Shown: positions 23,782-32,936, counted from the first letter of the stretch. The stretch: DNA of 64,000 bases from Nitrogeniibacter aestuarii (GCF_017309585.1 NZ_CP071321.1:3926001-3990000), one strand, 5' to 3'. Notes: generated by a model not told the origin, from the sequence alone. Made by a program: numbers and translations.

Positions 23782-26700
23782 TCAGTAACGGTCCAGGTCG
23801 ATATCGATACCCAGAGAACGGATTTCCTTCACCAGCACGTTGAAGGACTCCGGCATTCCGGCATCAATCTTGTGTTCGCCCTTGACGATGTTCTCGTACA
23901 CCTTGGTACGACCGGTCACATCATCCGACTTCACGGTCAGCATTTCCTGCAGGGTATAGGAAGCGCCGTAGGCCTCGAGTGCCCACACCTCCATCTCACC
24001 GAAACGCTGTCCACCGAACTGGGCTTTACCACCCAGCGGCTGTTGGGTCACCAGGGAGTACGGACCAGTCGAACGGGCGTGCATCTTGTCGTCGACCAAG
24101 TGGTGCAGCTTGAGGATGTGCTTGTAACCGACCGTCACCTTGCGTTCAAACTGCTCGCCGGTGCGACCGTCATACAGCGTGACCTGACCGGACACGGGCA
24201 GACCGGCGATTTCGAACATGGCCTCGATCTCTTCTTCCTTGGCACCATCGAACACCGGCGTCGCAAACGGGACGCCCTTGGTCAGGTTGCCAGCGAGTTC
24301 GACCACTTCGGTATCGGACAGTTCGTCGAGCTTCTCCGCCTTGCCATTGGTGTTGTAGATCTGCTCCAGCAGACCGCGAACTTCCTTGGCGGTGGCTTCG
24401 GCGCGAAGCATGGTGTCAATCTTGGCACCCAGGCCTTTCGCGGCCCAGCCCAGGTGGGTCTCCAGAATCTGACCGATGTTCATCCGCGAGGGCACACCCA
24501 GCGGGTTGAGCACCACGTCGACCGGCGTACCGTCCTCCATGTAGGGCATGTCTTCGACCGGAACGATCTTGGACACCACACCCTTGTTACCATGGCGACC
24601 CGCCATCTTGTCACCCGGCTGAAGACGACGCTTCACTGCCAGATAGACCTTGACCATCTTCTGAACGCCCGGGGGCAATTCGTCGCCTTGAGTGAGTTTC
24701 TTCTTCTTCACTTCAAAGGCCAGCTCGAAGTCCTTGCGCGTCTTCTCGAGGCCTTCACGAACGGCCTCAAGCTGAGTTGCCAGCGATTCTTCCGCCATCC
24801 GGATATCGAACCAGTGGTATGACTCCAGACCGTCCAGATAGTCGTTGGAGATCTCCGTGCCCTTGGCAAGCTTCTTCGGTCCGCCGTTGGCCTTCTGGCC
24901 CACGATCATTCGACGGATACGAGCAAATGCATCGCGTTCAACAATACGCATCTGGTCGGCAAGATCCGTCTTGAAGCTACGGAGTTGGTCATCGATGATC
25001 GACTGGGCGCGCTTGTCGCGCTCGATGCCTTCACGGGTAAAGACCTGAACGTCGATGACAATGCCGTTCATGCCGGAGGGCACGCGCAGCGAGGTGTCCT
25101 TCACATCGGAGGCCTTCTCGCCAAAGATCGCGCGAAGCAGCTTCTCTTCCGGCGTCAGCTGTGTTTCACCTTTCGGCGTCACCTTGCCCACCAGTACGTC
25201 GCCCGCTTCGACTTCCGCGCCGATGTAGACGATGCCGGACTCATCGAGTCGGCTCAACTGAGCTTCGCCGAGGGAGGCGATATCGCGCGTGATTTCCTCA
25301 GGCCCCAGCTTGGTGTCACGGGCGACCACCGTCAGCTCCTCGACGTGAATCGAGGTGAAACGGTCATTCGCAACAACGCGCTCGGAAATGAGGATCGAAT
25401 CCTCGAAGTTGTAGCCGTTCCAAGGCATGAACGCGACCAGCATGTTCTGCCCAAGAGCCAGTTCACCCAGGTCAGTCGAGGCGCCGTCGGCCACCACGTC
25501 GCCCTTGGCGATGATGTCGCCAACCTTGACGATCGGACGCTGGTTAATGTTGGTGTTCTGGTTCGAACGCGTGTACTTGATCATGTTGTAGATGTCGACG
25601 CCAACTTCACCCGGCAGGGTTTCATCGTCGTTGACACGCACCACGATACGATTCGCGTCAATGTAATCGACCACGCCACCACGCGTCGCCTGAACCGCGG
25701 TTCCCGAGTCAACGGCAACCGTACGCTCGATACCGGTGCCAACCAGCGGCTTCTCGGGGCGCAGACACGGCACGGCCTGACGCTGCATGTTCGCGCCCAT
25801 CAAGGCACGGTTGGCATCGTCATGCTCAAGGAACGGGATCAGCGAAGCGGCCACTGACACGATCTGGCCCGGCGCCACGTCCATGTACTGAACCGTATCG
25901 GCGGTGGCCAGCGTGAATTCGCCCTTGTGACGGCAGGAAATCAGCTCACCCGCCAGGGTCTTGTCTTCAGCGATCTCGGCATTGGCCTGGGCAATGACGT
26001 ACTGACCTTCTTCAATGGCCGACAGGTAATCGATCTGGTCGGTCACGGTACCGTTTTCCACCTTCCGGTACGGCGTCTCGAGGAAACCATAGCGGTTGGT
26101 ACGGGCATACACGGCCAGCGAATTGATCAGGCCAATGTTCGGACCTTCCGGCGTTTCGATCGGACACACACGACCGTAGTGGGTCGGATGCACGTCACGT
26201 ACTTCGAAGCCCGCACGCTCGCGGGTCAGACCACCGGGGCCGAGAGCCGAGACACGACGCTTGTGCGTAATCTCGGACAGCGGGTTGGTCTGATCCATGA
26301 ACTGGGACAACTGACTGGAACCGAAGAACTCCTTGATGGCAGCACTGATCGGCTTCGCGTTGATCAGGTCATGCGGCATCAGGTTGTCGGATTCGGCCTG
26401 GGACAGACGTTCCTTCACGGCGCGCTCGACACGGACCAGACCCGCGCGGAACTGGTTTTCGGCCAATTCGCCGACCGAACGCACACGACGGTTACCGAGG
26501 TGATCGATATCGTCAATTTCGCCACGACCATTACGCAGTTCGATCAGGATGGCGATCACGGCTAGGATGTCGTCGTTCGACAGGGTACCCGGACCTTCCT
26601 CACCCGGCTGCCCGACCTTGTCGAGCATGCGGCGATACCATTCGGGCGTCTTGTTATCAATCTTCTCCGGATACGCACGGCGATTGAACTTCATCCGGCC

Positions 26701-27915
26701 AACTGCGGACAGGTCATAACGCTCTTCAGCGTAGAAAAGCCCCTGGAACAAAGCCTCGACGGCATCTTCCGTGGGCGGCTCGCCCGGACGCATCATGCGA
26801 TAGATGGCGACCTTGGCAGCCCACTCGTCCGTGGTTTCGTCCGTACGCAGGGTCTGCGAGATGTACGCGCCGCGATCCAGGTCATTGATGTAGAGCGTCG
26901 GCAGCTCAGCAATCTTGGCGTCGCGGAGCGAGTCCAGCAGGTCCTCGGTGATCTCGTCGTTTGCGCGAGCAACGATCTCGCCGGTTTCAGCGTCGATCAG
27001 ATCCTTGGCAATGACACGTCCGAGCAGGAACTCGTCCGGCACATTGATGGCGCTGACGCCTGCTTCGGCGAGCAGCTTGATATGACGGGCCGTGACACGT
27101 TTGCCTTCTTCAACAATCACGTTGCCGGCGTTGTCGGCGATGTCGAACTTCGCGACTTCACCCCGCAGACGCTCGGGCACCACCACGAAGGACGCACCTT
27201 CGGGCTGAAGCGTGAACTGGTCGAAGTCGTGGAAGGTCGACAGGATGTCTTCCGTGCTCATGCCGATGGCGCGCATGAGAATGGAAACCGGCATCTTGCG
27301 GCGACGGTCGACACGGAAGTACAGGAAGTCTTTCGGATCGAATTCGAAGTCCAGCCACGAACCACGGTACGGAATCACCCGCGCCGAGAAGAGCAGCTTG
27401 CCTGAGGCATGCGTCTTGCCGCGGTCGTGCTCGAAGAACACGCCCGGGGAGCGGTGAAGCTGGGACACGATGACCCGCTCCGTACCATTGATCACGAAGG
27501 AGCCGGTGTTGGTCATGAGCGGAATTTCGCCCATGTACACTTCCTGCTCCTTCACTTCCTTGATGGTGTCCTTCGGCGCTTCCTTGTCCATCAGCACGAG
27601 GCGCACGCGAGCACGCAGCGGCGCAGCGAACGTCAGACCACGCTGCTGACATTCCTTGACATCAAACGCAGGTTCGCCCAACAGATAATGGACGAACTCA
27701 AGACGGGCGTTGCCGCTGTGGCTGCTGATCGGAAAAATCGATGTGAAAGCAGCCTGAAGACCCTGGTTGGCTCGCTGGGCCGGCGGGGCCTCAGCTTGCA
27801 GGAAGGAAGCGAACGACTCGATCTGGGTCGCCAGCAGAAAGGGCGCATCAAGAACAGCTGCGCCTTTGGCGAAGCTTTTTCGAATACGCTTTTTCTCGGT
27901 GTAGGAGTACGCCAT
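23782..27915 (-). CDS. rpoB: DNA-directed RNA polymerase subunit beta
   Basis: A 1377-residue beta subunit, MAYSYTEKKRIRKSFAKGAA. The rifampicin-binding cluster reads SQLSQFMDQTNPLSEITHKR then RVSALGPGGL, with the wild-type Asp, His and Ser seen in rifampicin-sensitive enzymes. The C-terminal half contains GDKMAGRHGNKGVVSKI and LGGKAQFGGQRFGEMEVWAL. It is preceded by an attenuator hairpin after rplL and followed by rpoC. Confidence 0.98.
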   Translation of the reverse strand: MAYSYTEKKRIRKSFAKGAAVLDAPFLLATQIESFASFLQAEAPPAQRANQGLQAAFTSIFPISSHSGNARLEFVHYLLGEPAFDVKECQQRGLTFAAPLRARVRLVLMDKEAPKDTIKEVKEQEVYMGEIPLMTNTGSFVINGTERVIVSQLHRSPGVFFEHDRGKTHASGKLLFSARVIPYRGSWLDFEFDPKDFLYFRVDRRRKMPVSILMRAIGMSTEDILSTFHDFDQFTLQPEGASFVVVPERLRGEVAKFDIADNAGNVIVEEGKRVTARHIKLLAEAGVSAINVPDEFLLGRVIAKDLIDAETGEIVARANDEITEDLLDSLRDAKIAELPTLYINDLDRGAYISQTLRTDETTDEWAAKVAIYRMMRPGEPPTEDAVEALFQGLFYAEERYDLSAVGRMKFNRRAYPEKIDNKTPEWYRRMLDKVGQPGEEGPGTLSNDDILAVIAILIELRNGRGEIDDIDHLGNRRVRSVGELAENQFRAGLVRVERAVKERLSQAESDNLMPHDLINAKPISAAIKEFFGSSQLSQFMDQTNPLSEITHKRRVSALGPGGLTRERAGFEVRDVHPTHYGRVCPIETPEGPNIGLINSLAVYARTNRYGFLETPYRKVENGTVTDQIDYLSAIEEGQYVIAQANAEIAEDKTLAGELISCRHKGEFTLATADTVQYMDVAPGQIVSVAASLIPFLEHDDANRALMGANMQRQAVPCLRPEKPLVGTGIERTVAVDSGTAVQATRGGVVDYIDANRIVVRVNDDETLPGEVGVDIYNMIKYTRSNQNTNINQRPIVKVGDIIAKGDVVADGASTDLGELALGQNMLVAFMPWNGYNFEDSILISERVVANDRFTSIHVEELTVVARDTKLGPEEITRDIASLGEAQLSRLDESGIVYIGAEVEAGDVLVGKVTPKGETQLTPEEKLLRAIFGEKASDVKDTSLRVPSGMNGIVIDVQVFTREGIERDKRAQSIIDDQLRSFKTDLADQMRIVERDAFARIRRMIVGQKANGGPKKLAKGTEISNDYLDGLESYHWFDIRMAEESLATQLEAVREGLEKTRKDFELAFEVKKKKLTQGDELPPGVQKMVKVYLAVKRRLQPGDKMAGRHGNKGVVSKIVPVEDMPYMEDGTPVDVVLNPLGVPSRMNIGQILETHLGWAAKGLGAKIDTMLRAEATAKEVRGLLEQIYNTNGKAEKLDELSDTEVVELAGNLTKGVPFATPVFDGAKEEEIEAMFEIAGLPVSGQVTLYDGRTGEQFERKVTVGYKHILKLHHLVDDKMHARSTGPYSLVTQQPLGGKAQFGGQRFGEMEVWALEAYGASYTLQEMLTVKSDDVTGRTKVYENIVKGEHKIDAGMPESFNVLVKEIRSLGIDIDLDRY

Positions 27916-28007
27916 AGATGCTCCGGGTAGCGTTCAGACGTGGGAAGACAGGAGACAAAATGCTTCGATCAAAGCACGCTCTCTTCTGGCTTCAGAAAAG
28001 GACGAAA

Positions 28008-28036
28008 GGGCTGGCACCCTGAACAGGCGCCAGCCC
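28008..28036 (-). terminator. Attenuator hairpin between rplL and rpoB
   Basis: On the - strand GGGCTGGCGCC and GGTGCCAGCCC form an 11-pair stem with one G-U pair and a 7-base loop, followed by the T-rich run TTTCGTCCTTTTC. It lies in the 138-base rplL-rpoB gap, where E. coli has the partial terminator that sets the ratio of ribosomal protein to RNA polymerase mRNA. Confidence 0.75.
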
Positions 28037-28053
28037 CGCGAAACAACGGGATC

Positions 28054-28434
28054 TTATTTGATCTCGACAGTCGCGCCAGCTTCTTCCAGCTGCTTCTTGA
28101 GGCCTTCGGCCTCGTCTTTGGCAACGCCTTCCTTGATGGTCTTCGGAGCGCCGTCAACCATTTCCTTGGCTTCCTTCAGACCCAGGCCGGTAGCGGCACG
28201 CACGACCTTGATGACCTCGACTTTCTTGTCGCCGACAGTGGCCAGAACCACGTCGAATTCGGTCTTCTCGGCAGCAGCGGCGCCAGCGTCGGCAGCAGCC
28301 GGAGCGGCCACGGCGACGGCAGCAGCAGCAGCGCTAACGCCAAACTTCTCTTCCATTTCCTTGATCAGTTCGGACAGTTCCAGAACGGACATGGAAGCGA
28401 TTGCTTCGAGGATATCTTCTTTGCTGATAGCCAT
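28054..28434 (-). CDS. rplL: 50S ribosomal protein L7/L12
   Basis: A 126-residue stalk protein. The N-terminal dimerisation domain (MAISKEDILEAIASMSVLEL) is joined by a long Ala-rich hinge (AAAAVAVAAPAAADAGAAAA) to the C-terminal factor-binding domain (VIKVVRAATGLGLKEAKEMV). It recruits EF-Tu, EF-G and other GTPases. It lies 63 bases after rplJ. Confidence 0.98.
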   Translation of the reverse strand: MAISKEDILEAIASMSVLELSELIKEMEEKFGVSAAAAAVAVAAPAAADAGAAAAEKTEFDVVLATVGDKKVEVIKVVRAATGLGLKEAKEMVDGAPKTIKEGVAKDEAEGLKKQLEEAGATVEIK

Positions 28435-28497
28435 TTGTGTAACTCCTGATATCGAATCACGTGTCTTCCTGCTCGGAAGACAGAATCTTTGAAAAAG

Positions 28498-29022
28498 TTA
28501 TGCAGCCTCTTTCTGGTCACGGACCGCGGCGAGCGCACGCACGAACTTGGAAGGCACTTCATTGAGCGTCTGGACAAACTTGGCAACCGGGGCCTGCATC
28601 GTGCCGAGCAGCTTGGCAAGCAGCTCTTCACGACTCGGCATGGTGGCCAGGGCATTCACGCCGGCTTCATCCATGATGAAGTTCGGCATTGCACCCGCCT
28701 TGACGACGAGTTTGTCATTGTCCTTGGCGAAAGTCTTGAGCACCTTGGCCGGCGCCACCGGATCTTCGGAAATACCGTAGATCAGCGGACCGACGAGCTG
28801 GTCGCTCAGGCCTTCGAAAGGCGTGCCGGCAATGGCACGACGCGCAAGGGTGTTCTTCAGCACGTGGAGGTACACGCCCGCTTCACGCGCCTTCGCGCGC
28901 AATTCGGTCATTTGACCCACTTCGAGACCACGGTACTCAGCGATGATGATTGCCTGGGCGTTCGAGACCTGCTCGTTCACCTCGGCAACTACCGCCTTCT
29001 TACCTTCAAGATTGAGACCCAC
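28498..29022 (-). CDS. rplJ: 50S ribosomal protein L10
   Basis: L10, the base of the L7/L12 stalk, with AIIIAEYRGLEVGQMTELRA and the C-terminal helix that holds L7/L12 dimers (FVRALAAVRDQKEAA). The GTG at 29022 is preferred: it gives MGLNLEGKKAVVAEV, the usual N-terminus, and stands six bases after a GGGAG site. The ATG two codons upstream (29028) touches that site and is less suitable. Length 174 residues with the GTG start. Confidence 0.93.
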   Translation of the reverse strand: MGLNLEGKKAVVAEVNEQVSNAQAIIIAEYRGLEVGQMTELRAKAREAGVYLHVLKNTLARRAIAGTPFEGLSDQLVGPLIYGISEDPVAPAKVLKTFAKDNDKLVVKAGAMPNFIMDEAGVNALATMPSREELLAKLLGTMQAPVAKFVQTLNEVPSKFVRALAAVRDQKEAA

Positions 29023-29307
29023 GGTCATCTCCCACTGAATGGTTGATCCCTTCCGATGAAGCATGGAAGGAACGACAACGGCGACCGTCATTCAGGAGAA
29101 CAGCTCACGAGGCATCGTTCGACACCCCGACTAACCTGATTCGGGCAACGCCATCTACGCTGGGCCCACATGCTTGTGCATGCGGATTTGAGGTCTGCTC
29201 CGGCCATCCCGGCCCGGACGTCCCCCAGCGGTCTTTGACAACCTGCACGCCCGAAGGCGTGCAGCCCAAAGTTCCGACTCGCCCGCGAGCGGGTCGGAGA
29301 TTCTTCG
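29023..29307 (-). promoter_or_regulatory. Leader region of rplJ (candidate L10-leader autoregulatory element)
   Basis: The 285-base gap between rplA and rplJ contains no gene. On the - strand it holds an imperfect stem CCGACCCGC/GCGAGTCGG, then a perfect 9-pair stem CTGCACGCC/GGCGTGCAG closed by a TTCG tetraloop (29243-29264). Next comes GTCAAAGACCGCTGGGGG, which resembles the conserved core of the L10 leader motif bound by the L10-(L12)4 complex. The motif match is from memory and unscored. Confidence 0.55.
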
Positions 29308-30009
29308 TCAAGCGGCGGTAACGACGCTCGACGGCTCCACGCGCACGCCCGCACCCATGGTGCTGGAGACGGCCATACGGCGCAGATAGAGACCTTTCGA
29401 TGAAGCCGGCTTGGCTTTGTTCAGGGCTTCGATGAGCGCCTGGGCATTGGTGCGCAGAGCATCGACATCGAACGAAGCACGGCCGATCGTGGCATGCACG
29501 ATACCCGCCTTGTCGGCGCGATACTGAACCTGACCAGCCTTGGCGTTCTTGACAGCGGTGTCGACGTCCATGGTCACAGTGCCAACCTTCGGGTTCGGCA
29601 TCAGACCACGCGGGCCGAGAATCTGACCCAGCGCACCGACGACGCGCATGGCGTCCGGAGTTGCGATACACACGTCGAAGTCGATGGTGCCGCCCTTGAC
29701 CTGCTCAGCCAGGTCGTCGAAACCAACGACGTCAGCCCCAGCAGCCTTGGCTGCCTCAGCCTTGTCACCCTGGGCGAACACGGCAACGCGCACGCTCTTG
29801 CCGGTACCGGCAGGCAGCACGACTGAACCGCGGACCACCTGGTCGGATTTACGCGGATCGATACCCAGATTCACGGCCACATCGATGGATTCATCGAACT
29901 TGGCGGTAGCGCATTCCTTGATCAGGTTCAGCGCTTCGTCCAGACCATAGACACGATTGCGATCGATTTTTTCGCGGAGCGCTGCAACGCGCTTGGAAAC
30001 CTTAGCCAT
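29308..30009 (-). CDS. rplA: 50S ribosomal protein L1
   Basis: A 233-residue two-domain L1, MAKVSKRVAALREKIDRNRV, with the signature GPRGLMPNPKVGTVTMDV. It forms the L1 stalk at the E site and in E. coli represses the rplK-rplA operon. Two bases separate it from rplK. Confidence 0.98.
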   Translation of the reverse strand: MAKVSKRVAALREKIDRNRVYGLDEALNLIKECATAKFDESIDVAVNLGIDPRKSDQVVRGSVVLPAGTGKSVRVAVFAQGDKAEAAKAAGADVVGFDDLAEQVKGGTIDFDVCIATPDAMRVVGALGQILGPRGLMPNPKVGTVTMDVDTAVKNAKAGQVQYRADKAGIVHATIGRASFDVDALRTNAQALIEALNKAKPASSKGLYLRRMAVSSTMGAGVRVEPSSVVTAA

Positions 30010-30011
30010 GA

Positions 30012-30443
30012 TTACATGCCCTCCACAGTCACACCCATGCTGCGCGCAGAACCAGCAATGGTGCGCACAGCCGCTTCCAGATCAGCCGCAGTCAGATCGG
30101 GCTCTTTGGTCTTGGCGATCTCTTCGATCTGGGCACGCGTGATCGAGCCCACTTTGTCAGTGTGCGGACGCGGAGATCCCTTGGAGATGCCAGCCGCCTT
30201 CTTGATCAGAATGGACGCCGGCGGCGTCTTCATGATGAAGGTGAAGCTCTTGTCGCTGAAAGCGGTGATGACCACCGGAATCGGCAGACCCGGCTCAAGG
30301 CTCTGAGTGCGAGCATTGAAGGCCTTGCAGAATTCCATGATGTTCAGACCACGCTGACCCAGCGCAGGACCGACCGGGGGACTCGGGTTGGCTTTACCTG
30401 CAGGGATCTGCAGCTTGATATAGCCGATGATTTTCTTTGCCAT
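30012..30443 (-). CDS. rplK: 50S ribosomal protein L11
   Basis: A 143-residue L11, MAKKIIGYIKLQIPAGKANP, with PPVGPALGQRGLNIMEFCKA and a C-terminal rRNA-binding domain ending ARSMGVTVEGM. L11 shapes the GTPase-associated centre and is needed for RelA activation. It is 85 bases after nusG, with hairpins in between. Confidence 0.98.
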   Translation of the reverse strand: MAKKIIGYIKLQIPAGKANPSPPVGPALGQRGLNIMEFCKAFNARTQSLEPGLPIPVVITAFSDKSFTFIMKTPPASILIKKAAGISKGSPRPHTDKVGSITRAQIEEIAKTKEPDLTAADLEAAVRTIAGSARSMGVTVEGM

Positions 30444-30472
30444 TGCGGCTGACTCCTATGATGAGTGCAAAC

Positions 30473-30518
30473 GCGCCAGCCCTGCGGCTGACGCTCCTCG
30501 ACACCGCCCCGAGGAGCG
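30473..30518 (-). promoter_or_regulatory. Overlapping stem-loops in the nusG-rplK gap
   Basis: On the - strand CGCTCCTCG/CGAGGAGCG forms a perfect 9-pair stem (30492-30518), and GCGTCAGCC/GGCTGGCGC forms a 9-pair stem with one G-U pair and a 4-base loop (30473-30494). They share three bases, so both cannot form fully at once. Position suggests a leader element of rplK-rplA, possibly for L1 feedback, but no T run follows, so it is not a terminator. Confidence 0.5.
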
Positions 30519-30528
30519 GCGACTTTGG

Positions 30529-31062
30529 TCAGGTCTTTTCGACCTGACCGAATTCGAGCTCAACCGGCGTGGCGCGACCGAAAATGGTCACGGACACGCG
30601 CAGCTTGCTCTTTTCGTAGTTGACGTCTTCGACCGAGCCATGAAAATCCGTAAAAGGACCTTCCTTGACTCGAACAACCTCGCCAACTTCGAAGAGGACC
30701 TTGGGGCGCGGCTTCTCAACCCCTTCCTGAATCTGGCTCATGATCTTCTCGACCTCCTTCTCGGAGATCGGGGTCGGCTTGGTGGCCGTGCCACCGACAA
30801 AGCCGGTCACGCGGGGCGTGGACTTGACCAGATGCCAGCTTTCCTCGTCCATATCCATCTCAACGAGGACGTAGCCGGGAAAAAACTTGCGCTCGGAAAT
30901 GGCCTTCTGACCACCCTTCATCTCGACGACTTCTTCGACGGGAACGAGCACCTGACCGAACTTGTCTTCCATGCCGGAACGCGCGATGCGTTCAAGCAAA
31001 GCGCGCTGCACCGACTTCTCGAAGCCGGAATAGGCGTGCACTACGTACCAACGCTTGGTCAT
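30529..31062 (-). CDS. nusG: Transcription termination/antitermination factor NusG
   Basis: A 177-residue NusG, MTKRWYVVHAYSGFEKSVQR. The NGN domain binds RNA polymerase (about 1-115; FFPGYVLVEM), and a C-terminal KOW domain (GEVVRVKEGPFTDFHGSVED) contacts S10/NusE or Rho. The ATG at 31062 is chosen because it matches the family start and lies two bases after secE. Confidence 0.98.
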   Translation of the reverse strand: MTKRWYVVHAYSGFEKSVQRALLERIARSGMEDKFGQVLVPVEEVVEMKGGQKAISERKFFPGYVLVEMDMDEESWHLVKSTPRVTGFVGGTATKPTPISEKEVEKIMSQIQEGVEKPRPKVLFEVGEVVRVKEGPFTDFHGSVEDVNYEKSKLRVSVTIFGRATPVELEFGQVEKT

Positions 31063-31064
31063 GT

Positions 31065-31412
31065 TCACTTCCACCCCAGAACCAGGTCGTACAAGACCCA
31101 CTCCAGGCTCTTGTCCGTCAGCCAAAGGAAGACAGCCATTGCCAGCACGAATGCAAAGACGATTCCCGTCATCTGCATCGTCTCCTTGCGGGTGGGCCAC
31201 ACGACCTTTTTGGTCTCGGTGATGGTCTCTTTCAGGAACACCGCGAAACGGCGCCCTGGCTCGGTAAACCACGCAACCGCCGCACCGGAAATCACACCGG
31301 CGAGCACAGCGAGCACACGCAACACAAGAACCTGCTCGGAGAGCAGGTAGAATCCGGCCACGCCGGCCGCGATCAAAATCAGCGCCAGCGCGAACTTGAG
31401 CTTGTCAGCCAT
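31065..31412 (-). CDS. secE: Preprotein translocase subunit SecE
   Basis: A 115-residue protein with three hydrophobic spans, as in the long enterobacterial-type SecE. The essential last part carries the family signature (VFLKETITETKKVVWPTRKE) and a final transmembrane helix (GIVFAFVLAMAVFLWLTD). It stabilises SecY. It lies between tRNA-Trp and nusG, the conserved order. Confidence 0.96.
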   Translation of the reverse strand: MADKLKFALALILIAAGVAGFYLLSEQVLVLRVLAVLAGVISGAAVAWFTEPGRRFAVFLKETITETKKVVWPTRKETMQMTGIVFAFVLAMAVFLWLTDKSLEWVLYDLVLGWK

Positions 31413-31438
31413 TCAGGTCCAACGATTCAGAAACAATA

Positions 31439-31514
31439 TGGCAGGGGCAGAGGGAATCGAACCCCCAACCTTCGGTTTTGGAGACCGACGCTCTGCCAGT
31501 TGAGCTATACCCCT
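31439..31514 (-). tRNA. tRNA-Trp (anticodon CCA)
   Basis: A 76-base cloverleaf including an encoded 3' CCA. The acceptor AGGGGTA pairs with TGCCCCT; the anticodon loop CTCCAAA reads CCA; the T loop is GGTTCGATTCC. It lies between tuf copy 2 and secE, a common position in Proteobacteria. Confidence 0.96.
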
Positions 31515-31530
31515 GCAGCAGAGACTACAA

Positions 31531-31556
31531 AGCGCCCCGTCGGGGGACAGGGCGCT
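31531..31556 (-). terminator. Weak hairpin after tuf copy 2
   Basis: On the - strand AGCGCCC/GGGCGCT forms a 7-pair stem with a 12-base loop, followed only by TTGT. It lies in the 70-base gap between tuf and tRNA-Trp and may be a processing signal or partial terminator. Confidence 0.35.
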
Positions 31557-31584
31557 CCAGCCAGCCCTTACGGGCTTGCGTTTT

Positions 31585-32775
31585 TTACTCGATCACTTTT
31601 GCAACGACGCCGGCGCCGACGGTACGGCCACCTTCGCGAATTGCAAAACGCAGACCTTCTTCCATGGCGATCGGGGCGATCAGCTTCACGGTGATCGACA
31701 CGTTGTCGCCCGGCATAACCATCTCGGTGCCTTCGGGCAGCACGATCGAACCGGTCACGTCCGTGGTACGGAAGTAGAACTGAGGGCGATAGTTGTTGAA
31801 GAACGGGGTGTGACGACCGCCCTCTTCCTTCGACAGCACATACACCTCACCCGTGAAGTGGGTGTGCGGGGTGATGGAGCCCGGCTTGGCCAGCACCTGA
31901 CCACGCTCGACGTCTTCACGCTTGGTGCCGCGCAGCAGCACGCCCACGTTGTCGCCAGCCTGACCCTGATCCAGCAGCTTGCGGAACATTTCCACGCCAG
32001 TGCAGGTGGTCTTGACGGTGTCCTTGATACCCACGATTTCCAGTTCGTCGCCCACGGTCACGATGCCGCGTTCGACACGACCGGTCACCACGGTGCCGCG
32101 ACCAGAGATCGAGAACACGTCTTCGATCGGCAGCAGGAACGGCTTGTCGATGGCACGCTCAGGCGTCGGGATGTAGCTATCCAGCGCAGCTGCCAGTTCC
32201 ATGATGGCCGGCTCGCCGATCGGGGACTGGTCACCTTCCAGGGCCTTCAGTGCAGAACCCTTGATGATGGGGATGTCGTCGCCCGGGAACTCGTACTTGG
32301 AGAGCAGTTCGCGAACTTCCATCTCCACCAGCTCGAGCAGCTCTTCGTCATCGACCATGTCGCACTTGTTCAGGAACACGATGATGTACGGAACGCCAAC
32401 CTGACGGGCCAGCAGGATGTGTTCGCGGGTCTGCGGCATCGGGCCGTCAGCGGCGGAACACACCAGAATCGCGCCGTCCATCTGGGCGGCACCAGTAATC
32501 ATGTTCTTCACGTAATCGGCGTGACCCGGGCAGTCAACGTGAGCGTAGTGACGGCTTTCGGTCTCGTACTCGACGTGTGCGGTGTTGATCGTGATACCAC
32601 GCGCCTTCTCTTCGGGCGCGCTGTCGATCGCTGCATAGTCCTTGGCTTCGCCACCGAACTTGGCGGTCAGCACCGTGGTGATGGCGGCCGTCAGCGTGGT
32701 CTTGCCATGGTCAACGTGACCAATCGTGCCAACGTTCACGTGCGGCTTGTTACGCTCAAACTTTCCCTTAGCCAT
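31585..32775 (-). CDS. tuf: Elongation factor Tu (copy 2, tRNA-linked copy)
   Basis: A 396-residue EF-Tu identical in protein sequence to the copy at 15019-16209. This is the tufB-type position, behind tRNA-Tyr, tRNA-Gly and tRNA-Thr and ahead of tRNA-Trp and secE, as in many Proteobacteria. A promoter upstream of the tRNA cluster (33194-33222) should drive tRNAs and tuf together. The four silent differences from copy 1 lie at 31683, 31705, 31708 and 31717. Confidence 0.98.
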   Translation of the reverse strand: MAKGKFERNKPHVNVGTIGHVDHGKTTLTAAITTVLTAKFGGEAKDYAAIDSAPEEKARGITINTAHVEYETESRHYAHVDCPGHADYVKNMITGAAQMDGAILVCSAADGPMPQTREHILLARQVGVPYIIVFLNKCDMVDDEELLELVEMEVRELLSKYEFPGDDIPIIKGSALKALEGDQSPIGEPAIMELAAALDSYIPTPERAIDKPFLLPIEDVFSISGRGTVVTGRVERGIVTVGDELEIVGIKDTVKTTCTGVEMFRKLLDQGQAGDNVGVLLRGTKREDVERGQVLAKPGSITPHTHFTGEVYVLSKEEGGRHTPFFNNYRPQFYFRTTDVTGSIVLPEGTEMVMPGDNVSITVKLIAPIAMEEGLRFAIREGGRTVGAGVVAKVIE

Positions 32776-32844
32776 ATCGCTACCTCTGTACGAAATTCGG
32801 ATTACGCGCTGTACGATTCACACCGGCCGCATCGAGTCGAGGCG

Positions 32845-32919
32845 TGGTGCCCATGGGCAGGATTGAACTGCCGACCTCTCCCTTACCAAGGGAGTGCTCT
32901 GCCACTGAGCTACATGGGC
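32845..32919 (-). tRNA. tRNA-Thr (anticodon GGT)
   Basis: A 75-base cloverleaf with encoded CCA. Acceptor GCCCATG pairs with CATGGGC; the anticodon loop CTTGGTA gives GGT; the T arm GGCAGTTCAATCCTGCC is regular. It lies 69 bases before tuf copy 2. Confidence 0.96.
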
Positions 32920-32936
32920 CTACCAATAACCAACTC

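Noticed and set aside
19915..24822. Long + strand frames opposite rpoC and rpoB (for example 19915-21477 and 23050-24822)
   Set aside because: Antisense shadows in high-GC DNA, with no ribosome sites and no recognisable family.
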